A stretch of DNA of 64,000 bases. Source: Bordetella parapertussis. GTDB lineage: Bacteria; Pseudomonadota; Gammaproteobacteria; Burkholderiales; Burkholderiaceae_B. Positions 55,615 to 63,851 of the stretch are shown here, piece by piece. Below the pieces are notes generated by a model, which did not search any database, had not been told where the DNA came from, and worked only from the letters and a program-made list of their open reading frames with translations. A program made the translations under genes and the position numbers. The stretch's first letter is position 1. Each line of letters opens with the position of its first letter. The DNA is taken from positions 27,541 through 91,540 of the forward strand of contig CAMDEF010000010.1 in NCBI GenBank assembly GCA_945895265.1, given 5' to 3'.

Positions 55615-56787
55615 TTATTTTGGAAGCGGATCGCCTGAGGGCGCCAAGCCAAATTTTGACAACGCGTTCGCACGGCGCTGCAACCACCAACCCGACGATT
55701 CGTTCCAATGCTTAAACTCGGCATCGGGCGCCAAGTTCTGCAAAGCGTGTAGCGGCCAAAATGGGTCGTACAGTGCCTGACGACCCACTGCGATCAGATC
55801 AGACTGACCCGACTGCACAATATCCTCGGCCTGCTGCGGATACAAAATCAAACCCACCGCCATGCTGGGGACCCCAGCCGCGTTTTTAATTTGCTCGGCA
55901 TAGGGCACCTGATAGCCCAAGCCTTTAATTGAATTTTGCACCGTCGGCGAACCGTTGATACCACCCGACGAGCAATCGACGATGTCAACACCACGCGCAG
56001 CCAAGAGCGGTGCAATCGCTAACGAGTCGTCAAGACTCCAGCCCTCTTTGCCTGCACCGTCTTCAATCGAGATCCTAAAAAAGAGCGGCTTATGGCTGGG
56101 CCAGTTTGCGCGAATTTCAGAGGTGACATCCAACGCAAATTTCATACGCTTGTTCAAATCACCACCATAGGCATCTTGGCGGTTGTTAGTCACTGGGCTC
56201 AAAAAGCTCGAAATCAAATATCCATGAGCGCCATGAATTTCAACGATATCAAACCCTGCGCGATCAGCGCGCGCCACGGCCTCACCAAACTTTACAATCA
56301 GTTCTTCAATCTCTGGGATCGTTAAGGCGTGTGGCTTCGGAAATTCAGGTCCATAAGATAAATCAGAGGGGCCGCGTGGTGTCCAGGGCGCCTCGCCGTG
56401 TGCGGCGTCGGCTGCAGTCAGAGGCCCACCGCCCTCCCACACGCGTTGGCTTGAACCTTTGCGACCCGAATGGCCGATCTGAATTGCAGCCAGCGCACCT
56501 TGTGAATGAACGAAATCCGTCACACGCTTTAAGCCTGGAATAAATTCATCAGACCACAAGCCCAAGTCACCATGAGTAATGCGACCCGCCTCTTCAACAG
56601 ACACCACTTCAGTCATCACGGTGCCAAAGCCGCCCAACGCAAACTTACCGTAGTGCGCCAGATGCCAGTCGGTCGCAAACCCTTTTTCAGCGCGGTACTG
56701 CATCATCGGCGCGAGCACCAGGCGGTTGGGCAGAGTCACGCCACGCAAGGGCATGGGGCGAAACAATAAAGGGGTATCAGTGTTCAT
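55615..56787 (-). CDS. NADH:flavin oxidoreductase, old yellow enzyme family (YqjM-like)
   Basis: A 390-residue FMN enzyme that reduces activated double bonds of enones or aromatic-derived compounds. FMN/substrate residues appear in order: LVLAPMMQYRAEKGFATDWHLAHYG near residue 23 (split here by the M-M-Q variant of the usual M-C-Q-Y), IQIGHSGRKGSS near 100, DIVEIHGAHGYLISSFLSP near 185 with the active-site histidine pair, and VGRQALYDPFWP near the C-terminus. The usual catalytic cysteine before Q-Y is Met here. The ATG at 56787 is used; the long frame upstream does not align. It may act on products of the neighbouring uptake systems. Confidence 0.92.
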   Translation of the reverse strand: MNTDTPLLFRPMPLRGVTLPNRLVLAPMMQYRAEKGFATDWHLAHYGKFALGGFGTVMTEVVSVEEAGRITHGDLGLWSDEFIPGLKRVTDFVHSQGALAAIQIGHSGRKGSSQRVWEGGGPLTAADAAHGEAPWTPRGPSDLSYGPEFPKPHALTIPEIEELIVKFGEAVARADRAGFDIVEIHGAHGYLISSFLSPVTNNRQDAYGGDLNKRMKFALDVTSEIRANWPSHKPLFFRISIEDGAGKEGWSLDDSLAIAPLLAARGVDIVDCSSGGINGSPTVQNSIKGLGYQVPYAEQIKNAAGVPSMAVGLILYPQQAEDIVQSGQSDLIAVGRQALYDPFWPLHALQNLAPDAEFKHWNESSGWWLQRRANALSKFGLAPSGDPLPK

Positions 56788-56876
56788 AAGAAAAACGGTG
56801 TCTCGAAATAATTTGTTTGAATGTGACTGCGATGTTTGAGTATAGTAGGTGAAGTTATCTTGAGGATTGAGACCGC

Positions 56877-57434
56877 ATGACACCCTACCGCCCCGCACAA
56901 CGGCTACTGCATTGGTTAGTCGCGCTCTGCATCCCGATACTGTTGGTGTTAGGTCTTTGGATGACGGCGCGCGCCAGTGCAAACCTTTGGGATGATCAGA
57001 CCAACCTGTTGTATGGGTTGCACAAAGCGTTGGGCTTTACTGTCTTATTGCTGATGGTGCTGCGCCTTTTTTTCAAGCTGCGCACGGCAGCACCCGCCTA
57101 CCCTGCAAGCCTTACACCGATACGCCTGCTTGTTGCCAAAACCATGCATAGGCTGCTGTATGCCTTGCTATTCGCAGTACCGCTTTTGGGCTGGGCTGGG
57201 GTGACCGCTTACCCTGCACTCATCACCGTGGCGGGCTATCACCTGCCAGCGATGCCTTGGGTGACGCAAGACCCAGCGTTAGCAAAACAGTTGTTTGCAC
57301 TGCACGGCACGCTTGCCTTTGTGCTCGTCGCCTTGATTGTTTGTCACGTCGCCGCGGCTCTTGGGCATCTTCTTTTCAAGCGTGATGGCGTCTTTGAGCG
57401 GATGTGGCCTGGCAAGTCAAGCGAGCCGCGCTAA
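56877..57434 (+). CDS. Cytochrome b561 family protein
   Basis: A 185-residue inner-membrane diheme cytochrome of the CybB type. Four helices are predicted. Candidate heme ligand histidines are H12 (RLLHWLVALC), H49 (YGLHKALGFTV), H91 (KTMHRLLYALL) and H142 or H156 (LFALHGTLAF; IVCHVAAALGHLL). This spacing is that of CybB-like proteins, which pass electrons between quinones or act on superoxide. It is divergent from the old-yellow-enzyme gene across 89 bases. Confidence 0.9.
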   Translation: MTPYRPAQRLLHWLVALCIPILLVLGLWMTARASANLWDDQTNLLYGLHKALGFTVLLLMVLRLFFKLRTAAPAYPASLTPIRLLVAKTMHRLLYALLFAVPLLGWAGVTAYPALITVAGYHLPAMPWVTQDPALAKQLFALHGTLAFVLVALIVCHVAAALGHLLFKRDGVFERMWPGKSSEPR

Positions 57435-57538
57435 GTACTAGACGCCATCGCTCTAAAAACGCCAAGCCAAACGTGGTGGGGGTGATACGCGCAAGTACTA
57501 AGCAGTTGCGCTTTCGAAACACTCGACCCGACCTCTGC

Positions 57539-58033
57539 TCAATTGGCCTTCGCCTGAGCGATCTGGGTGATGACCAGACCGGCCAATAACAAAACGATCC
57601 CAAACACCCTGAGCCCGTTGATCGGCTGCACGAGCGATTCAAACAAACCGAAGTGGTTGATAAAGCCAGAAAAAACAATCTGAGCAACCATCGCATACAG
57701 AATCACATTTGCGATGCCAAAGCTAGGCGCCAACCAAGTCACACTAATTACATAGAACGCAACGATCAAGCCGCCGGCAAAATCGATTGGCCTGGCCCCG
57801 CTAAGTTTTGACCAATTGGGCAGCGCACCGGTAAACAATATGGCTGTCAGCAAACAAGCCAAAAAACCAACACCGAATAACACGACGGGGGCATGAAGCG
57901 GTTCACCAAGGGTTTTCCCCATGCGAGCATTCAAAACGCCCATCACCGGAATCAACGCGCCGGCAGCGGCGGACCAAAGGGCATAACGGATTGAACTCAA
58001 AGGGTGCTCCAGAAAATCGTGATGACCACTCAT
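57539..58033 (-). CDS. DMT-type small transporter (DUF606/YdcZ family)
   Basis: A 164-residue membrane protein with five hydrophobic helices. The opening LWSAAAGALIPVMGVLNARMGKTLGEPLHA is characteristic of the DUF606/YdcZ group, half-size members of the drug/metabolite transporter superfamily that usually dimerise. The ATG at 58033 is chosen because the longer frame overlaps the upstream cupin gene and carries no homologous residues. Substrate is unknown. Confidence 0.85.
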   Translation of the reverse strand: MSGHHDFLEHPLSSIRYALWSAAAGALIPVMGVLNARMGKTLGEPLHAPVVLFGVGFLACLLTAILFTGALPNWSKLSGARPIDFAGGLIVAFYVISVTWLAPSFGIANVILYAMVAQIVFSGFINHFGLFESLVQPINGLRVFGIVLLLAGLVITQIAQAKAN

Positions 58034-58134
58034 CAGGGTGGCCGAGCGGCTACCAAGTCGCTTTCGACGCAACAAAGCTGCATCAAGACAACAAAGTTGC
58101 TTAAAGGCGACAACGTTAGCCAACGGTAACGCAT

Positions 58135-58659
58135 TTAGCAAATGATTGAGGGGCGCTCGCGGGTAAACGCTTCAATTTTTGCCCGACTTTCGGGGCTATT
58201 CCCATACGCCTTTAACAGCAATGGGCGCGACCCGAGCTCAAAATCTTCGAACTCAAAACCGGGCGCAACGACGCAACTCACAAAACTGCAAGAGGCAGCT
58301 TGAGCTGGCTGCGCGGCAAACCAGGTACGCGCCGCGATTGTTAGCTGAAAACAGCCCGAATCAGCACCTAAACGCTGCGCTTGTAATTGGCCATTTTCTG
58401 CAAAACTGTAAATGATCAAATCGCAACCCGAGTGAAAAAACCAGGTTTCGTCAGACTGAATGCGATGCCAGGCCGAGAAATCATCACCTGCCAGCAGGTA
58501 GTGAATGCTGGTGTAGGCTGAACGCTCTGGCGACCCTGCGCCAGTTTGCACACGTTGCTTGGCGCGGTGCACTTCGGCATAAAAGCCCCCCTCGGGGTGA
58601 GGCACCAACCCATGCTGCTCAATCAACTGCTGCTGTTTACTCAATTTCTGTGCCCTCAT
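58135..58659 (-). CDS. Cupin, DUF985 family
   Basis: A 174-residue cupin_5 protein. Family segments are LVPHPEGGFYAEVHRA near residue 18, TSIHYLLAGDDFSAWHRIQSDETWFFHSG near residue 52 and VAPGFEFEDFELG near residue 131. The His/Glu cluster in W-H-R and the C-terminal acidic strand form the presumed metal or sugar-binding pocket. These proteins bind nucleotides or sugars in structural work on a yeast relative; the bacterial role is unknown. It lies 102 bases upstream of the DMT gene, same strand. Confidence 0.88.
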   Translation of the reverse strand: MRAQKLSKQQQLIEQHGLVPHPEGGFYAEVHRAKQRVQTGAGSPERSAYTSIHYLLAGDDFSAWHRIQSDETWFFHSGCDLIIYSFAENGQLQAQRLGADSGCFQLTIAARTWFAAQPAQAASCSFVSCVVAPGFEFEDFELGSRPLLLKAYGNSPESRAKIEAFTRERPSIIC

Positions 58660-58823
58660 CGCCCTGTTGAATGATGTTATTTTTACTCGCCGAGTAGTAA
58701 TCTAGCTGTCAAAATAAATACTCTTTTTAAACAGCATTACCGTTTATGATGCCTTTACAAAAGTTTGTGACAAAAACACTGCACGATTGTAAACCTGACC
58801 AAAAATACAAAAATCAAATCACA

Positions 58824-59561
58824 ATGCTGACACCCAACATCCTTAAATCCCTTGCAACAACTGGCACCCTACGCGCAGGCGTCTACACCGGTAATTTTTT
58901 GTTGATTACCGGCAAAACGCCCGAAGGCGACCCTGACGGGGTCTCACCCGATCTTTGCCGCGCCATCGCGCAAAAGCTTGGCGTGCCACTCAAACTGATT
59001 CCGTTTAAAAGCCAAGACGCTTTGGTGGATGCCGTGGGCAGCAATGAGTGCGACATTGGCTTTGTTGGCGCCGATCCAGATCGTGCCGCAAAAGTGACGT
59101 TTACCCCGGCCTATGTTGAAATTCAAGCCACCTACATCGTGCCCGAGGCGTCAGCAATCAAACACGCCTCTGAAGTCGATCGCGCTGGGGTTCGCATCGC
59201 CGTCCCCGCACGCAGCGCCTACGGCCTTTGGCTGAACCGCAACATCAAACACGCGCAACTGCTTGAGGCAGAGGGCTTTGATGCCACGATTGAGCTCTTC
59301 ATCACAAACAAACTCGATGCACTCGCGGGTTTACGCGTTGGGCTTGAAGTGGATATTAAAAAAGTCCCGGGTACGCGTATCGTTGAGGGTGAATTCACCA
59401 TGGTGCAGCAAGGTGCCTGTACGCGCAAAGGCGATGCAATCGCGGCTCAATTCTTATTTGATTTTCTTGAACAAGCAAAAGCCTCAGGCTTAGTCGCACA
59501 ATTAATTCAAAAACATCGCGTGCACGGTTTGCACGTCGCACCCTTGGCCGGAGGCCGTTAA
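58824..59561 (+). CDS. Amino-acid-type substrate-binding domain protein without visible signal peptide
   Basis: A 245-residue member of the family 3 solute-binding proteins. LRAGVYTGNFLLITGK near residue 17, GVSPDLCRAIAQKLGV near 39 and ECDIGFVGADPDRAAKVTFTPAY near 75 show the first lobe and hinge. IAVPARSAYGLWLNR and the second lobe follow. The N-terminus carries no hydrophobic signal, whether translation begins at 58824 or at the ATG at 58746. The protein may therefore be cytoplasmic, or reach the periplasm in another way. It is coupled to the downstream Bug gene by TAATG, and no permease gene is near. Confidence 0.85.
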   Translation: MLTPNILKSLATTGTLRAGVYTGNFLLITGKTPEGDPDGVSPDLCRAIAQKLGVPLKLIPFKSQDALVDAVGSNECDIGFVGADPDRAAKVTFTPAYVEIQATYIVPEASAIKHASEVDRAGVRIAVPARSAYGLWLNRNIKHAQLLEAEGFDATIELFITNKLDALAGLRVGLEVDIKKVPGTRIVEGEFTMVQQGACTRKGDAIAAQFLFDFLEQAKASGLVAQLIQKHRVHGLHVAPLAGGR

Positions 59562-60550
59562 TGACTTCAATTCGATCGTCCAAGTCACTGCGATGGCTCG
59601 CAGCGCTCGCACTAGGGCTTTTTACAGTTGCAGCACACGCACAAACGCCAGAGCAAACCTATCCAAACAAACCACTTCGACTGATCGTACCGTTTGCAGC
59701 TGGTGGTGCCTCAGATATCTTGGCGCGCATCGTCGGTAAAAAGTTAACAGAGAACTGGGGTCAGCCCGTTGTGGTTGAAAACAAGGTGGGTGGTAACGCT
59801 CAGATTGGCGCTTCGTACGTGGCCAAATCTGAGCCCGATGGCTACACCTTGCTGGTGGTCGATCTGAGCGCACTGACCATGGCGCCCACGCTGATGAAAA
59901 ACCTCACCTACGATCCCGCTAAAGAACTCACCCCGGTTGCGATTCTGGCCTACTCGCCTCACATCCTTGTCGTGGCAAACAAGCTGCCGGTCAAAACCTT
60001 CGCCGAGCTCATCGCGTATGCGCGCAGCCAAGCTGTTCCGCTGAATTTTGGCACCCCTCTTGGGGCGGCACCGCACTTAGCGGGTGTGTTGTTGGCACAA
60101 AAAGAAAATTTGCAGCTGAACTTTATTGGCTATAAAGGTGGCTCACAAGTCATTGCAGACTTAGCCGGCGGGCAAATCGATCTGACGATGAACAGTTTTT
60201 TGGCAACCTACCCCATGGCAAAAACCGGCAATTACCGGTTGATTGCTGTCGCGAGCCCCGAGCGCTTTGCCCCAATCCCCGACACTCCGACGATTGCCGA
60301 ACGCATCCCCGGCTATGTGACGGGCTCTTTTCAAGGGATGATGGCGCCTAGCGCAACACCGCAAGCGATCATTGCAAAACTAAACGCCGAGATCGCAAAA
60401 ATTGCCGCGCTACCCGATATTCGTAAACAGTTTGCCGACTTAGGCTCTGAGGCCTTGCCGCGCTCACCTGCAGACCTGCGCAAATGGTTGGTTGACGAAA
60501 CTATGTATTGGGCAAAAGTGATTCAAACCGGAAACGTCAAAATTGAGTGA
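59561..60550 (+). CDS. Bug/TctC family receptor in a signalling operon
   Basis: A 329-residue periplasmic binding protein. Signal peptide 1-27 (VAAHA), then YPNKPLRLIVPFAAGGASDILAR, VVENKVGGNAQIG and DGYTLLVVDLSALTMAP. The start overlaps the previous stop by one base. Its 3' end overlaps the HD-GYP protein gene by eight bases, so expression of the two is linked. That arrangement is different from the other Bug genes in the window and suggests a sensory role rather than transport. A precedent is the Bug receptor BctC, which works with a two-component system in Bordetella. Confidence 0.94.
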   Translation: MTSIRSSKSLRWLAALALGLFTVAAHAQTPEQTYPNKPLRLIVPFAAGGASDILARIVGKKLTENWGQPVVVENKVGGNAQIGASYVAKSEPDGYTLLVVDLSALTMAPTLMKNLTYDPAKELTPVAILAYSPHILVVANKLPVKTFAELIAYARSQAVPLNFGTPLGAAPHLAGVLLAQKENLQLNFIGYKGGSQVIADLAGGQIDLTMNSFLATYPMAKTGNYRLIAVASPERFAPIPDTPTIAERIPGYVTGSFQGMMAPSATPQAIIAKLNAEIAKIAALPDIRKQFADLGSEALPRSPADLRKWLVDETMYWAKVIQTGNVKIE

Positions 60551-62156
60551 CACCCTGTCGGCTCAGACGAACGTACAGTGGTTGCGCGCATATAAGATTA
60601 TTGATCTGTATTACGCGGTAGGGTTACTGTTATTTACTGTCGTCCGGCTATTACCTGAGCAGTTAGGACTCGATACATATATCTCGCTCGCGCTGACGAG
60701 CATCGTGTTTTTGTTTGTTCTCGCAGACCTGTGGTCACTGCATTATCGCGCCAGGGCATTTCTAGCTGACGCCCTCATACCAGTACTCACCGTAACCCTC
60801 GCCTGCCTCGGAATATGGTTTGTGAACGCTTTTTCCGTGGTGTGGGTGTTTGCGTCGATTCCAGTACTTTTCATTCGCTTGCCCCTCGTCACTGCGTACG
60901 CTGTGAGTACTGCGTCAATTATCGTGGTGCTAAATATCTTGCACTTCAAACATGGCCTCGATACCATCACTCTGACACGCCTCGCGTTAGCGGGCGGCAT
61001 GATTATCATCACGCTTGGTGTCTTTTTTCAGATACTGACCAAAATCAATTCTGCGCTAAATGAAACGACAGTGTTACTCAGCGGCACCCTGCAGTCTATC
61101 GCGCAAGGGGTCTCCGTGATTGGCAAAGACAATCGCTACAAGCTGTTTAACATGCAAGCCTGCGACCTCTTAAATCTACCGCCCTCGCTACTTGCGAGCA
61201 AGCCGACGCTGCCAGAAGTCGTACAGTATCAAATTGATCGGGGTGATTTTAGGGATCTTGGTGAGGTTGCACCCGAGGCACGGGCTTATATCTTTTCTCG
61301 TGGCGTTAACGTAGATGAACACGTCAAGAGAAATTACGTACGAAAGGATGTCAACGGTCGCTACATCGAAGTTCAAACGCATCCGATGCCCTCAGGCGAC
61401 GTTGTACGCACCTACGCCGACGTGTCGAACTACGAAAATACCAATCGCAAGTTAAAAGAGTTATTAGCCGAGCACCAAGAAATGAGTCAGCTCATCTTGC
61501 AACGCGCGCGCGAACAAATGATCGACTCAATGACCGAACTCGCCTTGACTCGCGATAACGAAACCGGTCTGCACATTCAACGCACCAAGCTTTATGTCAA
61601 GACGCTTGCGCAAATTTTACGTCGAGCTGAACGTTACCGCGAGCAGCTCTCGGATGAGTTGATCGAAAAAATCGTCATCGCTGCACCTTTGCACGACCTG
61701 GGCAAGGTCGGAATCCCGGATCAGATCTTGCTGAAACCCAGTCGTCACACGCCCGAAGAGACAGTGATCATGCGCACTCATGCACTGCTTGGCGAAACGA
61801 TTCTGGCAGCGGCCGCTGGCGCCGATCACATGCCCACCTCATTGTTTAATATTGCCGCCAAAATCGCTGGCGGGCACCACGAAAACTGGGACGGCAGCGG
61901 CTACCCGCGCGGCCTCGCGGGCACCGACATCCCGCTCGAAGCGCGCTTAATGGCCTTGGCTGACGTCTATGACGCCCTGACCACCGAACGCATTTATAAA
62001 AAAGCCTGGACACACGAGGCGGCCAGCGAAGAAATTTACCGCCTCTCGGGTAAGAAATTTGATCCTGACCTTGTGTTTGCCTTTGGTCAGGCCGAAGCAC
62101 GCTTTCGCGAGATTGCCATCGAACTGAACGACGCGACGTCTGTGTCTCAACCTTAG
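60543..62156 (+). CDS. Membrane PAS/HD-GYP domain protein (likely cyclic-di-GMP phosphodiesterase)
   Basis: A 537-residue protein. Residues 18-170 form five or six membrane helices. Residues 178-300 look like a PAS-7 domain (QGVSVIGKDNRYKLFNMQACDLL). A coiled coil follows at 300-330. The HD-GYP domain covers 335-530 with NETGLHIQRT, HDLGKVGIPDQILLKP, HALLGETIL and GGHHENWDGSGYPRGLAG, all of the metal and GYP motifs. It should hydrolyse cyclic-di-GMP. Start is a TTG at 60543, overlapping the Bug gene by eight bases. A histidine kinase gene follows after nine bases. Confidence 0.92.
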   Translation: MSDTLSAQTNVQWLRAYKIIDLYYAVGLLLFTVVRLLPEQLGLDTYISLALTSIVFLFVLADLWSLHYRARAFLADALIPVLTVTLACLGIWFVNAFSVVWVFASIPVLFIRLPLVTAYAVSTASIIVVLNILHFKHGLDTITLTRLALAGGMIIITLGVFFQILTKINSALNETTVLLSGTLQSIAQGVSVIGKDNRYKLFNMQACDLLNLPPSLLASKPTLPEVVQYQIDRGDFRDLGEVAPEARAYIFSRGVNVDEHVKRNYVRKDVNGRYIEVQTHPMPSGDVVRTYADVSNYENTNRKLKELLAEHQEMSQLILQRAREQMIDSMTELALTRDNETGLHIQRTKLYVKTLAQILRRAERYREQLSDELIEKIVIAAPLHDLGKVGIPDQILLKPSRHTPEETVIMRTHALLGETILAAAAGADHMPTSLFNIAAKIAGGHHENWDGSGYPRGLAGTDIPLEARLMALADVYDALTTERIYKKAWTHEAASEEIYRLSGKKFDPDLVFAFGQAEARFREIAIELNDATSVSQP

Positions 62157-62165
62157 GCATCGCAT

Positions 62166-63635
62166 ATGCAAATTGCCGAACAAGTGTTTCTCGTACTTTT
62201 TGGCACGATGGCGTTGGGCTTGCTCTTTAGTTTCTCTCCGCTCTTCAACAAGCAAAACAGTACTTCGCTCAACGGCTATTGGGTGCTCACGGTTGGGTTA
62301 TACGCTGGCGGACTTTTTATCTTTGCGCTGGTACCGTCTGTACACCAGGCGCTGCTAACCCCTGCCAATATCTGCATCCTTGGCACCAATGTTTTTAGCG
62401 GGCTATTGTTTCGCTCTTGGCGCCAACCCATTGAACGCCCACTTTTAACCGCGGCCTGGGGTGTTTTGCTCTTACTAGGCATCACCTACGAAATCATTCG
62501 GCAACATGGTGGCTTCGGTGATCGGGTGGTCTTTGTCACGACAGTGTTTGCGATCTGCTTACTTTGGCAGGGCTATGAGGTCGCGCGCCTAATTTATGAG
62601 CGGGGCCCGGTCATATTGAAATTTATTTTTAGTCTCATTTTGATCACTCTTGTGTTGACACTGATCCGCACCTTTACAACGTTAAATGTCAATCTCGGCC
62701 ACGTGAGTAACATTTTCAATGAAGAGATACTGTCGCGATTTTTGCGCTGGGCAACGCAAGGCACAACGCTGTTAACTTTTTTTGGGGTTGGTACTTTTTA
62801 TTTGCAAAGGCAAATATCCGAGCGACAGCAGATGATCGGGGCACTCTCTTCAAAAGAGAGCGCACTATCAAGCGAGATCGAAGAAAAAAACCAAGTTCAG
62901 CAGCTGCTCGTTGAACGTGATGAATTGATTCAGTCGTTAATTAGCGCAAAAAAATCAGCCGAAGTGGGGGCACTATCGGCTGCACTGGCGCACGAACTGA
63001 ATCAGCCACTGTGCGCCATACAACTCAACGCTGAATGCCTGCAGATGGAGCTCACGAGCGTTGTGACAAATCCATTGATTAAGCAAGAGCTCATCTCTAG
63101 AATCTTGGCCGATAATCAGCGAGCCTCCGAGATTATTACTGCTCTCAGACAGATATTTTCAAATACGACGTTGGTGCCACAACGGGTTGATCTGGTTGAC
63201 ACCATGTCATCGCTCGAAAAGTTGTTTTTACCTTTAGCCAAAAAAGAAAATGTTTCGATTCGTCGAAACTATCCCATCACGGGCGGGTGCCACGTCTTAG
63301 TGAATCCGCAAGAATTTCAGCAGGTACTCTTAAATCTTTTAAACAATGCGGTTCAAGCGCTGTCAGACATTACAGACCGTGAGCGATGCATTGGCATCAC
63401 CATCAGCAAGACTGGCAATCGCGCGTACTTGAGCGTGGCTGACAATGGCAACGGCATCGATCCGACGACGCAAGCAACCATCTTTAATCTGCTGAGCTCT
63501 AACAAGTATGCCGGAATGGGTTTGGGGTTATGGTTAAGTCAGCATATTATTGAGCGACACAAAGGTCGCCTTTACTTTGCGGCACAGCCTGGTTGGGCAA
63601 CTACGTTTATGATTGAACTACCACTCAACGAATAG
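62166..63635 (+). CDS. Membrane sensor histidine kinase
   Basis: A 489-residue kinase. Residues 1-215 hold about seven membrane helices without a large periplasmic loop. A short coiled coil (residues 216-262) leads to the HisKA domain with LAHELNQPLCAIQLN (His 276, the predicted autophosphorylation site). The ATPase domain shows the N box NLLNNAVQAL, G1 VADNGNGID and G2 GMGLGLWLSQHI. The F box is weak. No response-regulator gene lies between it and the IS110 element, so it must act on a distant regulator or on its operon partner. It ends the operon 58,824-63,635. Confidence 0.93.
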   Translation: MQIAEQVFLVLFGTMALGLLFSFSPLFNKQNSTSLNGYWVLTVGLYAGGLFIFALVPSVHQALLTPANICILGTNVFSGLLFRSWRQPIERPLLTAAWGVLLLLGITYEIIRQHGGFGDRVVFVTTVFAICLLWQGYEVARLIYERGPVILKFIFSLILITLVLTLIRTFTTLNVNLGHVSNIFNEEILSRFLRWATQGTTLLTFFGVGTFYLQRQISERQQMIGALSSKESALSSEIEEKNQVQQLLVERDELIQSLISAKKSAEVGALSAALAHELNQPLCAIQLNAECLQMELTSVVTNPLIKQELISRILADNQRASEIITALRQIFSNTTLVPQRVDLVDTMSSLEKLFLPLAKKENVSIRRNYPITGGCHVLVNPQEFQQVLLNLLNNAVQALSDITDRERCIGITISKTGNRAYLSVADNGNGIDPTTQATIFNLLSSNKYAGMGLGLWLSQHIIERHKGRLYFAAQPGWATTFMIELPLNE

Positions 63636-63638
63636 GCT

Positions 63639-63668
63639 CGCGATATTAGTGAAAAGCACTTAGTCGCG
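63639..63668 (+). terminator. Imperfect hairpin after the histidine kinase gene
   Basis: CGCGA/TCGCG and AGTG/CACT form a two-part stem (63639-63643 with 63664-63668; 63648-63651 with 63657-63660). A weak T run (CCTTTTACC) follows 13 bases later. It may terminate the operon; confidence is low. Confidence 0.35.
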
Positions 63669-63719
63669 ATGCAAGCTACCTTTTACCCCGCGCCCTGAGC
63701 GGCGATACCTTACGGAGAT

Positions 63720-63851
63720 GTTATGAACGCCTCCCTCCCCCCTGGGGAGTGAGGGTGCCAGAAAAGCAGAGAGCCCTCGCTTTACCTAACGGCATCTAAG
63801 TGCCAAAGTGGAGTTTCTTAATTCAACCACAAACGGTAATGAGGGCTCGAC
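63720..63851 (+). ncRNA. Structured noncoding end of an IS110-family element, possible bridge RNA
   Basis: Between the histidine kinase and the transposase start lies a dense set of dyads: a hairpin CTCCCC-CCT-GGGGAG (63735-63749) with four more pairs outside it; an 8-bp outer stem GAGCCCTC (63771-63778) with GAGGGCTC (63841-63848), extended by TTACC/GGTAA (63782-63786 with 63835-63839); and an inner hairpin GGCA-6-TGCC (63791-63804). IS110-type recombinases use a bridge RNA transcribed from such an end to pair donor and target DNA. That this segment encodes it is inference; element limits are not fixed. Confidence 0.5.
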
